From: G963665495 sp963667575
Lineage (GTDB): Bacteria; Desulfobacterota; Desulfovibrionia; Desulfovibrionales; Desulfovibrionaceae
Assembly: GCA_963667575.2 (NCBI GenBank)
Contig: CAXXHY010000020.1
Coordinates: 1 to 64,000 of the forward strand
DNA length: 64,000 nucleotides
Direction: 5' to 3'
Shown: in pieces, positions 43,891-53,019 of the stretch
Numbering within the stretch: the stretch's first letter is position 1
Layout: each line of letters begins with the position of its first letter
Translations under genes and position numbers: made by a program
The notes under the pieces: generated by a model
The model's input: the letters and a program-made list of their open reading frames with translations, nothing else
The model's database searches: none
What the model was told of the DNA's origin: nothing

Positions 43891-46599
43891 ATGCTTCAAC
43901 GAACTCTCTTGCTAGGAGCTTTACTCATGGTTTTAGTCGCCCCACCCGCATCCGCGAACACTGCCACGACACACCTGCAACGGTTGCCCAACGGGCTTAC
44001 CGTCCTGGTGCAGGAAGATCAGCGATTTCCGCTGGTCTCGCTGCGGTTGTACGTTCATGCCGGATCTTCCTATGAAACGGACAAGCAGGCCGGCATAAGC
44101 CACCTGCTCGAACACATGGTCTTTAACGGCACGGACAAACGGCCAGCAGGCCAGGCTGCCGAAGACATAGAAAAGGTGGGCGGATACATCAACGCCGCAA
44201 CCAGCTTTGACTACACCGTGTACATTGCGGACATGCCCGACAAGGATTGGGCAATGGGCATGGACGTTCTCAAGGACATGGCTTTCAACGCCACAATCGA
44301 TCCAAAGATGCTGGCCAATGAAAAAAAGGTCGTGCTTTCGGAACTCGAACGCAATGAAGACTCCCCGGACTCCATGCTCTTTAAAACCATCCAGCCGTTG
44401 ATCTGGCCCGACACCACCTATGCGCGGCCCATCATCGGCTACCGGCAGACCATCAAGGATACCAGCTCGGAAGACATCAAAAATTACGTGGCCGACCTGT
44501 ACCAGCCGCAATCGGCGCTCATGGTGGTCTGCGGCAATGTAAAAGCCGCGGATGTTGTCAAGGAAGCGGAAAAGGTCTTTGGCGGGCTGCAAAATACCGG
44601 ACTGGTGACGCCGGTGGAACCCTGGAGCGCGGAGCAGGTCGCCAACCGCATTACGGGCCCCGTGATTGACGTCCAGCAGGGTAACTGGGGCAAAGTCTAT
44701 CTCAGTGTGGCCTTCCCCATTCCCGGATTCACCTCGGCCCAGGCAGTCAGCACCGACGTACTCGCCCATCTCCTGGGCGGCGACAAGACCTCCCTGCTGT
44801 ACCAGAAATTCAAATACGATCTTCAGATGGTGGACGACATCTCCTTTTCGTCGCTTACCCTCGAACGTATCGGCATGTTTTACCTGCGTGCCACCATGAA
44901 TGCCGACAAGGTGGATCCTTTCTGGAAAGAACTGATCAAGACCCTGGCCGGAGTTTCCGCAGCCGACTTCAACAAAGCGGATCTGGACCGGGCCAAGCTC
45001 AACCTCGAAGATTCGCTCTACCAGGTCAAGGAAACCCTTTCGGGCCTTGCTTCCAAAGTCGGTTTCTTCCAGTTTTTCGAAAACAATTACGCCGCAGAGA
45101 CCAATTACATTTATGAGCTTCGCAATGTCAGCAATCCGCAGCTCCAGGAACTCATCGACACTTATCTAACTCCGGACCATATGGTGAGCGTCATGCTCGT
45201 GCCCGGGCAAAAAGAAAACAACGCAATCACCCCCGAAGTCCAGAATGCCGGCACTGCGAACAAGGAAACCGCTGCCGCGGATGTTCCCTCAGCCGAAGCG
45301 CTCAAGAAGATCGTCGGTGAACTCTGGAAAAAACCGGTTCAGAAGAACGCGGACACTATAACCGATGAAGCTGCCGCGAATTCGGAAACCATTGACATGG
45401 GGAACGGCAACACGCTGGTTCTGCTGCCGGACACCACCCTGCCCTACACGTCCGTGAGCCTGATGTTCCAAGGGGGCGACAATCTGATTACTGCTCAGGA
45501 ACAGGGGCTTTCTGCTTTGCTCGCCCGTCTGCTGACCAAGGGCACGGCCAAACGCAGCGCCACACAGATCCAGGAGTTTCTGGCAGCCCACGCCGCGGAT
45601 CTGCACGCGTCCGCCAACCGCGAGATGTTTACGGTGAGCGCCAAATTCCCCACCCGTTTTTCCAAAGACGTTCTTGGGTTGTTCCAGGAGGTTCTGAGCG
45701 ATCCAGCGTTGTCCCAGGAGGAACTCCAGCGCGAGAAACAGAGCCAGGTGGCGGAAATCATTTCACGCGAAGACAAGCCCCTGGGCCTTGCCTTCCGTCA
45801 TGTGTTCCCATTCCTTTTCAACACGCCTCCCTATACCTACTTTCATCTGGGAACACCCGAGGGAGTCGAAAAAAGCACGCGCGAACAGGTCCTGCAGCTT
45901 TGGAAAAAGCAGCAGCACCAACCCTGGGTCATGGCCGTGTGCGGCGATTTCGACGCCCAGGCCATCAAATCCGTGGCCGCATCCTTGAGTTCGCTCCGGG
46001 AATCGGACGCTCCCGAAGCGCCATCCGTGGAGGTCCCGGTCTGGTCCAAGGAAAAGATCAAGGATCTGACCCTGGCCGACCGTAATCAGACCCATCTGCT
46101 GCTGCTGTTCAAGGCGCCGCCCCTCAACCATCCGGATACTCCCGCTTTGATGCTGCTGCGGGCTGCGCTTTCCGGACAAAGCGGGCTGCTGTTCAGCGAC
46201 CTGCGCGACAAAAAGGGACTGGGCTACTCGGTGAGCGCTTTTCTCTGGCAGAATGCCACGGCTGGATTTCTGGCCTTTTACATCGGGACTTCGCCGGACA
46301 AGAGCGAGGTCGCTCTGAAAGGCTTTGACGACGTGGTCAAGCTCCTCGATTCCGAACCGCTGCCCGAAAAGGACGTCCAGCGGGGCAAAAACACGCTCGT
46401 GGGCGAATACTACCGTGACAACCAGAGTCTCAGCAGCCGCAGCTCCGAAGCCGCTCTGCTGCTTACACAGGGATTTTCGCTGGATCTGAACCGAGACCAG
46501 CTGGAAAAGGTCAAGAACATCACTCCCGAAGAATTGCTGCAGATAACCAAAAAATACCTCATCAGGGATCAGGCCTATCTGATGCGGGTCCAGCCATAA
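43891..46599 (+). CDS. M16-family zinc metalloprotease, exported
   Basis: 902 residues from MLQRTLLLGALLMVLVAPPASA (signal peptide), preceded by AAGGAGACAGGCG. Two homologous halves: the first has the inverted zinc motif HLLEHMVFNGT and the distal Glu in VLSELERNEDSPDS; the second half lacks an HxxEH and serves as the inactive partner clamp, as in pitrilysin-like two-domain M16 proteins. It likely degrades short peptides in the periplasm. Monocistronic; a terminator follows. Confidence 0.93.
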   Translation: MLQRTLLLGALLMVLVAPPASANTATTHLQRLPNGLTVLVQEDQRFPLVSLRLYVHAGSSYETDKQAGISHLLEHMVFNGTDKRPAGQAAEDIEKVGGYINAATSFDYTVYIADMPDKDWAMGMDVLKDMAFNATIDPKMLANEKKVVLSELERNEDSPDSMLFKTIQPLIWPDTTYARPIIGYRQTIKDTSSEDIKNYVADLYQPQSALMVVCGNVKAADVVKEAEKVFGGLQNTGLVTPVEPWSAEQVANRITGPVIDVQQGNWGKVYLSVAFPIPGFTSAQAVSTDVLAHLLGGDKTSLLYQKFKYDLQMVDDISFSSLTLERIGMFYLRATMNADKVDPFWKELIKTLAGVSAADFNKADLDRAKLNLEDSLYQVKETLSGLASKVGFFQFFENNYAAETNYIYELRNVSNPQLQELIDTYLTPDHMVSVMLVPGQKENNAITPEVQNAGTANKETAAADVPSAEALKKIVGELWKKPVQKNADTITDEAAANSETIDMGNGNTLVLLPDTTLPYTSVSLMFQGGDNLITAQEQGLSALLARLLTKGTAKRSATQIQEFLAAHAADLHASANREMFTVSAKFPTRFSKDVLGLFQEVLSDPALSQEELQREKQSQVAEIISREDKPLGLAFRHVFPFLFNTPPYTYFHLGTPEGVEKSTREQVLQLWKKQQHQPWVMAVCGDFDAQAIKSVAASLSSLRESDAPEAPSVEVPVWSKEKIKDLTLADRNQTHLLLLFKAPPLNHPDTPALMLLRAALSGQSGLLFSDLRDKKGLGYSVSAFLWQNATAGFLAFYIGTSPDKSEVALKGFDDVVKLLDSEPLPEKDVQRGKNTLVGEYYRDNQSLSSRSSEAALLLTQGFSLDLNRDQLEKVKNITPEELLQITKKYLIRDQAYLMRVQP

Positions 46600-46616
46600 A
46601 CACACGCTATTATGCC

Positions 46617-46656
46617 AGCGGCACTGTCTTTTCCGGCAGTGCCGCTGTTTTCTTTT
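46617..46656 (+). terminator. Rho-independent terminator of the M16 protease gene
   Basis: Ten-base stem AGCGGCACTG/CAGTGCCGCT with a ten-base loop and a GTTTTCTTTT tail, 18 bases after the stop. Confidence 0.85.
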
Positions 46657-46786
46657 GTCCCGAACTTTACGCTGTGCCGCACATTGATGGATCAATGGGC
46701 ACATGTTAAGTTGCCCGGATCATATCACGCCGGAACGCAACACACCTGCGGGCGTGCCAACAATATAGCGATTAAAGGACTTTCTG

Positions 46787-48073
46787 ATGACGCAACTTTC
46801 AATTCCATCGGTTTTACGCACGATAATCGATAGATACGGCGAGTCCCTGGCCAAGGAAGAAGGCCTGGACACTGCAGCGCTGGAAGCCGCCGTCCACCAG
46901 GGAAGCATGGTGATCCTGGCCAACCCCTCGCATCCCAATGTTTCGCCGGTGGTCATTGGCCAGCCTGCCAGAATCAAGGTGAATGCCAACCTGGGCACTT
47001 CGCCCTTGATAGATGATGCCGACCAGGAACTCATCAAGATCAAGGCGGCCATGGAAGCCGGTGCGCATGCGGTCATGGATCTTTCCACTTCCGGCGACCT
47101 GGATGCGGTACGGACGAAAATTCTTGCCGCTTGTCCGCTTCCGCTTGGTACGGTTCCCATCTATTCGCTGGCCAAGCAGTGCATCGACTCCGGCAGAGAT
47201 CCCAGCGAGTTCGAACCCGAGGAACTGATAGCCGAAATCGAAAAACAGGCCAAACAGGGTGTGGATTTCATGACCCTGCACATGGGAGTAACCCGCCGGG
47301 CCGCAGAGCTCGTGGAAAATACGCACGGCACCGGTCGCCTGCTGGGAATCGTATCCCGTGGCGGGTCGATCCTGGCCAGGTGGATGCGCAGACGCGGGGA
47401 GGAAAACCCCCTGCTGACGCACCTTGAGCCCATTTTCAAAATCTGCCGCGATCACAATGTCACCATCAGCCTTGGCGACGGCCTCAGACCCGGCGCAGGC
47501 GCCGACGCCGGCGATGCCGCCCAGTGGGAAGAAGTCGTGGTGCTTTCGGATGTCACGCACAAGGCCCGCCAGGCAGGCGTTCAGGTAATGATCGAAGGCC
47601 CCGGCCATGTGCCGCTCAATCTTGTCCAGTCGCAGATCCAGGGCATCAAAGCCTTGACCCACGGTGCGCCGCTGTACGTACTCGGCCCCCTGACCACGGA
47701 TTCCGCTCCTGGCTACGACCACATCGGAGCCGCCATAGGCGGTGCCATGGCGGGATATTTCGGAGCGGACTTTCTCTGCTACGTCACTCCGGCCGAGCAT
47801 TTGACCCTGCCCTGCGCCGATGACGTCCGCCAGGGAGTCATGGCGTCCCGTATCGCGGCTCACAGCGCCGAAGTGGCTCTGGGACGTCCCTGGGCCGTGC
47901 AGCGCGACAGGGACATCTCCATAGCCAGAAAAGAACTGGATTGGGATCGCATCACCGAACTGGCCATGGATCCTGTTCTGGTAAAACACCGCAGAAAGGA
48001 TCACAGCCACGAAAAGGAATGCGCCATGTGCGGCAAATTCTGCGCCATCAAAATGGTGGACGATACGCTCTGA
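46787..48073 (+). CDS. thiC: radical-SAM ThiC-family pyrimidine (or benzimidazole) synthase, short form
   Basis: 428 residues. ThiC converts aminoimidazole ribotide to HMP-phosphate for thiamine; the paralogue BzaF makes hydroxybenzimidazole for cobamides. Family blocks are GADAGDAAQWEE, VMIEGPGHVPL, PLTTDSAPGYDHIGAAIGGA and CYVTPAEHL. The C-terminal cluster motif is CAMCGKFC, that is Cx2Cx3C, one residue shorter than the proteobacterial Cx2Cx4C. No TPP-riboswitch sequence is visible in the 190 bases upstream. Start ATG follows AAAGGA. I keep the name thiC but note BzaF as an alternative. Confidence 0.88.
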   Translation: MTQLSIPSVLRTIIDRYGESLAKEEGLDTAALEAAVHQGSMVILANPSHPNVSPVVIGQPARIKVNANLGTSPLIDDADQELIKIKAAMEAGAHAVMDLSTSGDLDAVRTKILAACPLPLGTVPIYSLAKQCIDSGRDPSEFEPEELIAEIEKQAKQGVDFMTLHMGVTRRAAELVENTHGTGRLLGIVSRGGSILARWMRRRGEENPLLTHLEPIFKICRDHNVTISLGDGLRPGAGADAGDAAQWEEVVVLSDVTHKARQAGVQVMIEGPGHVPLNLVQSQIQGIKALTHGAPLYVLGPLTTDSAPGYDHIGAAIGGAMAGYFGADFLCYVTPAEHLTLPCADDVRQGVMASRIAAHSAEVALGRPWAVQRDRDISIARKELDWDRITELAMDPVLVKHRRKDHSHEKECAMCGKFCAIKMVDDTL

Positions 48074-48093
48074 TTCCGGTTTCATCCAAACAG

Positions 48094-48136
48094 AAAAACG
48101 CGAACAGCGCCTCAGGCTCTGTTCGCGTTTTTATTT
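48094..48136. terminator. bidirectional terminator between thiC and the signalling operon
   Basis: AAAAACGCGAACAG/CTGTTCGCGTTTTT stem with an 11-base loop. A-run on one side, T-run on the other, serving both convergent units. Confidence 0.9.
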
Positions 48137-48171
48137 GTACTGCATTTGAAAATTGCTGTAAAAAACAGAAG

Positions 48172-48558
48172 TTACACGTCTTCTTCGTCGTCGGCTTCCA
48201 TGACCATGGAAATATGTTCCTGAATCTTTTCCTTGTTGAAAGGCTTGAGAACATACCCTTTGGCTCCTGCATCAATGGCGTCGATGACCATCTGTTCCTG
48301 GCCATGGGAGGTTACAACCATGATCATGGCTTCCGGAGCTTCAGCCAGGATACGTTTGGTGGCCTCGATGCCGTCCATGTCCGGCATGGTAATGTCCATA
48401 GTCACCAGGTCTGGTTGGTATTCGCGATACTTGTCCAGGGCTTCACCCCCGGTTTTTGCCACGCCCACCACTTCATGACCGAGATCGCGCAGCATGGCTT
48501 TCAACTTCATGACCACGATGCCCGAGTCGTCCACCACTAAAATTCTAAGCGGCTCCAC
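48172..48558 (-). CDS. CheY-like response regulator
   Basis: 128 residues, a single receiver domain. The acidic pair is in ILVVDDSG, the phospho-acceptor Asp in LVTMDITMPDMDG, the Thr/Ser in MVVTSHG and the Lys in GYVLKPFNKEK. No output domain, so it acts through protein contacts (CheY type). Its start overlaps the end of the CheX-like gene by 14 bases. Last gene of the operon. Confidence 0.93.
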   Translation of the reverse strand: MEPLRILVVDDSGIVVMKLKAMLRDLGHEVVGVAKTGGEALDKYREYQPDLVTMDITMPDMDGIEATKRILAEAPEAMIMVVTSHGQEQMVIDAIDAGAKGYVLKPFNKEKIQEHISMVMEADDEEDV

Positions 48559-49081
48559 TGCCGGACTCCTTGTAATCTAATTTGTCGTCAAAAAGCTCTT
48601 CCGGCCCGATGCACATCACACTCATTGTTCCCAGACCCGTCTGCAGGTCCGCGGTGTAAAAATAGGCATTTTTCTGCCGGGAAACGCTCTTGGCATGCGA
48701 AAGCACCACAGGAGGGGTCAGGCTGATGACTGACTCCCCTTTGGGCATTTCTCCCAGGGCATTGCCTATGATCGTATTGATGACTTCACCCGCCGTATCT
48801 CCCAGATACATGTCCTCATCTTCAGGATCAATATCAATGTCGCTGGTAAACATTTCAAAAATGTGCCGTATCACCGGTTCGTCGAAACTGAAGGCGATAT
48901 ACATGCCCAAATTGCCACCAACTGCCACCAGGGAAGTCAGATAACGAAGCTTCAGGGAAGTCAGATCCTGAAGATTGTAAGCAATATCAGAGACCTCCAT
49001 TTCGATATCTTCTTTCAGGAAGCTGATGCTCCGCTTGGTCACGGCAGTTATCAATAATTGAGCTTCTTGCTTCACACCCAT
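48545..49081 (-). CDS. CheX-like CheY-phosphatase
   Basis: 178 residues. The CheX/CheC-type active helix is GDTAGEVINTIIGNALGEM with the E-x-x-N pair, and the fold pattern (GMYIAFSFDEPVIRHIFEMF, then SVISLTPPVVL) fits CheX. It would dephosphorylate the CheY encoded by the overlapping gene. Start follows AGGAG. Sits 25 bases after the CheA-like kinase gene. Confidence 0.85.
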   Translation of the reverse strand: MGVKQEAQLLITAVTKRSISFLKEDIEMEVSDIAYNLQDLTSLKLRYLTSLVAVGGNLGMYIAFSFDEPVIRHIFEMFTSDIDIDPEDEDMYLGDTAGEVINTIIGNALGEMPKGESVISLTPPVVLSHAKSVSRQKNAYFYTADLQTGLGTMSVMCIGPEELFDDKLDYKESGSGAA

Positions 49082-49106
49082 GAGAGGAACTCCTCATTTC
49101 CTAGTT

Positions 49107-51780
49107 TCAGCCAAGGGGCAAAGTAATGTGAAAAGACGTTCCTTTGCCCGTTTGAGAGTCAACTTTGATTGTTCCCCCCAAAGCATCCACCGACGCCCTG
49201 ACTGCGGCAAGTCCCACACCACGACCGGAAAGTTCCGTTGCTTCCTTCTTTGATGAAAGTCCGTCCATGAATATCAACTCCAACGGATCGTCCGGCATCG
49301 TGACATTTTGCAGTTCATCGGCTCTTTTTCGCAAAACGTCCAGATCTATTCCCCGGCCGTCGTCGGAAATGACCATTTCAACGGACTTGTCATGGACGTT
49401 CAAGCGGCAGGCGACTCTACCCCCAGACGTCCTTTCCTGCTTCCAGCCGTTCATCGGGAGACTCGATGCCATGATCCACGGCATTGCGAAAGATATGCAC
49501 CAGACTTCTGGCAAACGGGCCGAACCTGTCCGGATCCACACGTACGCCTGGGCTTTCAATGTGAAAGAGGCGCACCTCTTTGTCAAGCCGCTCTGCGAGT
49601 TGCTGCACGAGACGGGGGTACATTTCCAGCAGGCTGCTGAATTCAACGTAGCGTATCTGCTGCAATTCGCGGACAAGTTCCGCCGTACGCAGGTCTATGG
49701 AATCTCCATACCGGGAAAGGATCCGCTCTCCCAGCCGCAGCAGAGCCTGCACCTTTTCGGCAGGAATGGTCAGATCTCCCCGTGCGTCAAAATATTCCGT
49801 TCCCAAAGCTTCGCGGATCATTTCGCAGTCGGCTTCAGCCGCCTGGCGCAACAGTTGCGCATCCAGGGGCATGGCGTCCAGTTCCTCGGATACCGTACCG
49901 CTCTCCAACATGTGCGACAGATGCGTTTCCACCTCATGCAGTTTTCGCGGCAGATGGACAAAATCCAGCAAGGCGAAATTGCCTTTGGCGGTATGAATCT
50001 CGCGCAGCCATTCATGCAACTCTTTTGCAGGATCTTCCTGACTCTCCCCGGACTGGGATTCGATATGCTGCAGCAGTTTTTTCAAGTCTTCCAGGGCTTC
50101 AAAAAACTGCTCCCGGTTCTTGATGGAAGCGACGATGAACGCAAGTCTGCTGCGTTCGAGTTCCACCGCATTCTCCAGATTTCGCTGCTTGGTGACGTCG
50201 GAGAGAATCAGCATCATGCGCCGGCTGCTCAATAAACGGTAAACCACTTTGATATGCCGGTCGTTCAGCAGAAATTCCTTTGGCATCAATGAAACAAACA
50301 AGCGTTTCCGCTTCTGATTCCTTTCATTCAAAATACGCACCATGTTGCGGGCAAAATCCTTTTGTTCCTGGCATGGCATCACAAACAAAAGCGAGTCCAC
50401 GGAGCTGCCCGCGATTTTCCGGGAGGCAAAAATCTTTTCACACTCAAGGCTGTACTCTTCCTCCACGAGCAGATCCACCCCGAAGGACAGAAATCCCTGG
50501 CCGGAATTGTCCATGATCTCCCTGCGCGCCCTGGCTGCGGCTTCCGCTATTTCCCGTTCGCTCTGGGCCCGCTCCTTTTCCAGGCGTTCAGTGATATCCA
50601 CGATACTGCCTTCATAATAAAGCAGTTCACCCGTGCTGCCGGAGACGAAATGCAGGGCCATGGCTCCCCAGAAATGTTCGCCGTCCTTGACCTTGAACTC
50701 GATTTCAACGCCGGAAACGCGCCCATATTCCTGCACTGTCTGCAGAACACGGGCCAGATCCTCCGGACGGGCAAAGCACTGTTGGCCGAAGTTGCCGACG
50801 GCTGCGGCCAGTTCCTGCTCGGACGCATAGCCCCAAAGCCGCGCCATGGACTGGTTGGCGCTGATAATGCGCCCCTGCAGATCCAGCTGGAAAAGCCCTT
50901 CCAGGGCGTTTTCAAAAATGCCGTGATATTTTTCTTCCGCCTGTTTCAGATCAAGATAACTGGTCCGCAGAGCTGCGACCATATGCCGGAAAGAGAGCGC
51001 CAGGGTTGCTATTTCATCGGCCGAATCCGCATGCACGGGAAATTTGGCATAAATATGATCAAAAGCGAGTATCATCTCCGGGATTTTCGCTGTTCCCGCA
51101 TCATCCGCGGCATCACCCGGCATATCCGCCGCCCCGGCCTTGCCTTTTCCTGCGCTAATGACCTGGAGCATGGCGTTTTTCAACGAATACAACGGTTTGA
51201 GGACCATTCGAGTCATCATGATATTGAGCAGCGCAGCCGTGAGAATCAGGAAGGTCAAAAGCAGGCCGGAAAAAATGGCTACGATGTGCCACGTTTCGGA
51301 ATCCAGCGAGGATAACGAATAATAAAACCGGGCATAGCCTACAATTTCACCGTATACTTTGACCGCCGAGGTATAGACCAGCACGGAATGTCCGTTCCGG
51401 GAACTTTCCTCGCGCACGGCCTTGGTTTCCAGCTGCTGCAGAGCCCCTTCCGGCAGATCCGGCTGCTGCGTCTCCTCCGTGGAAATGAAAAAGGCTCCGG
51501 TATCGTCGTAGGCCGATGCCGCCAGGATGTTTTCCCGGCCGGCGATTTCCTGCAAGGTCATCTGGGCGGCGCGTTCGTGCCCGGCAAAAATTTCATTGCC
51601 CAGTTGATCCCTGTTGTGCTGCATCAGCTCGCTCAGCATCCCGGCATCCTGTTTGATGGCATTGGAGCGCCGATTCACTTCAAAAATCGTCAACAGGGTG
51701 CTGAAAATAACGGCGATCACAACAAATGTGACCACAATGGAAACATTGATTTTGAAACGTAGAGTCCGGGAATTGTGCAT
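49107..51780 (-). pseudogene. membrane CheA-like histidine kinase (sensor-HAMP-PAS-Hpt-HATPase), one frameshift
   Basis: About 890 residues when repaired. TM1 is at about 12-32, a periplasmic domain of about 130 residues follows, TM2 is at about 167-190, then HAMP, PAS (KYHGIFENALEGLFQLDLQG), a second PAS-like region, an Hpt box REIHTAKGNFALLDF and a CheA-type ATPase: HIFRNAVDHGIESP, DDGRGIDLD, GRGVGLAAV. No C-terminal CheW-like domain. One extra G in the run at 49420-49424 breaks it between AGKDVWG and RVACRLNVHD. Eight bases upstream lies a binding-protein gene, and downstream CheX and CheY, so it is a dedicated sensory kinase needing no MCP. Confidence 0.85.
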
Positions 51781-51788
51781 AAAAAATA

Positions 51789-52928
51789 TCAGGGGAAAAT
51801 CGATTTAAAATATTTGGGCTTGCCGTCAAGAATTTCCATGATGTTGACACCCTTGATAGGGTCTCCATTCTTGTCGAACGTGAAGGTTCCGCTTATTCCG
51901 GTATAATCCCTGGTGGAAGCCAGGGCATCTCGTACGGCTTTTCTGTCCGCAGAACCGGCGCGCTTGATGGCATCCACCAACAGCATGACGCTGTCATAGC
52001 CCAGGGCCGAAGTCTCATCCAACGTATAATTGGAGCCGTATCGCTCCACAAAGCTGCGGGTTTCCGGCGCATCGATCTCGCGAGACCAATGGCTCGAATA
52101 ATATCCTTTTTTCAGTTCCTGTCCGCCATTGGCCAGAAACTGCTGGATGCCCCATCCGTCCCCGCCCAGGAACACGGCTTCCAGCCCCAGATCCTGGGCC
52201 TGCTTGACCATATGTCCGCATTCGTCATAACCGGGCATGAAAAGCACGTCCGGGTGCAACGACTTGATTTTATTCAATATGGCAGAAAAATCCTTTTCAC
52301 CTTCCTTGTACGTTCCTTCCATCAAGACCGAGCCTCCCAGCTTGGTGAAACTCTCACTGAAGCTCTTGGCAAGGCCCATACTGTAGGTGCTTCCAACATT
52401 CACGATCAGAGCAGCGGTTTTGGCCTTGAACTCATCCACGGCGAATTTGGCCATGACTGCGCCCTGGAAACTGTCCGAGAAGCAGGCGCGGAAGATGTAA
52501 TCCCCTATCAGGGTGATTTTCGGATTTGTGGATGATGGTGTGATCATGGGAATGCCCGCTTTCTGGAAGACAGGGGCCATGGCCAGCGAATGATCCGACC
52601 AGGAAGCCCCGATGACGGCCACCACGCCGTCCTTGACCGCCTGACGGGCAACCAGCTTGGACTTTACGGGGTTGCTGGCGTTGTCGTACTCGATCAGCTG
52701 AAGCTTTTTTCCAAGCACCCCTCCGGAATTGTTGATTTCATCCACAGTAAAGCGCACGGCCTGCAGCAGCTGGAAATTGTTGGTAGCGGCTTCCCCGGAT
52801 TTGGAAAAAATCGAGCCAAGTTTGATTACATCGTCATCAGCCCGGGCTGTGCCCCCGTACAGCAAAAAACAGACGAGCAGCGTACTCAACACCGGGAAAA
52901 GCAACCAACGACCTGTACTTCTCTGCAT
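51789..52928 (-). CDS. periplasmic branched-chain-amino-acid-type binding protein in signalling operon
   Basis: 379 residues from MQRSTGRWLLFPVLSTLLVC (signal peptide to TARA). Peripla_BP_6 fold: DVIKLGSIFSKSGEAATNNF, VDEINNSGGVLGKKLQLIEYD, PMITPSSTNPKITLIGDYIFR. No transporter genes are near; the stop lies only eight bases before the start of the CheA-like kinase. It most likely presents its ligand to that kinase's periplasmic domain rather than feeding an importer (inference). Confidence 0.88.
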   Translation of the reverse strand: MQRSTGRWLLFPVLSTLLVCFLLYGGTARADDDVIKLGSIFSKSGEAATNNFQLLQAVRFTVDEINNSGGVLGKKLQLIEYDNASNPVKSKLVARQAVKDGVVAVIGASWSDHSLAMAPVFQKAGIPMITPSSTNPKITLIGDYIFRACFSDSFQGAVMAKFAVDEFKAKTAALIVNVGSTYSMGLAKSFSESFTKLGGSVLMEGTYKEGEKDFSAILNKIKSLHPDVLFMPGYDECGHMVKQAQDLGLEAVFLGGDGWGIQQFLANGGQELKKGYYSSHWSREIDAPETRSFVERYGSNYTLDETSALGYDSVMLLVDAIKRAGSADRKAVRDALASTRDYTGISGTFTFDKNGDPIKGVNIMEILDGKPKYFKSIFP

Positions 52929-53019
52929 CAACAAATTCCTTATTACATAGGCATGAAATCCTGATCTGACACGTATCTGAGGGATAGTAGCATATCCAGC
53001 TTGCTGCAACAGCATTTTT

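Noticed and set aside
46657..46786. TPP riboswitch upstream of thiC
   Set aside because: No CTGAGA or ACC-TGAT-type conserved core found; only a weak CACGCC/GGCGTG stem.
46814..48085. 423-codon minus-strand open frame
   Set aside because: Antisense to thiC, no motifs, no ribosome site.
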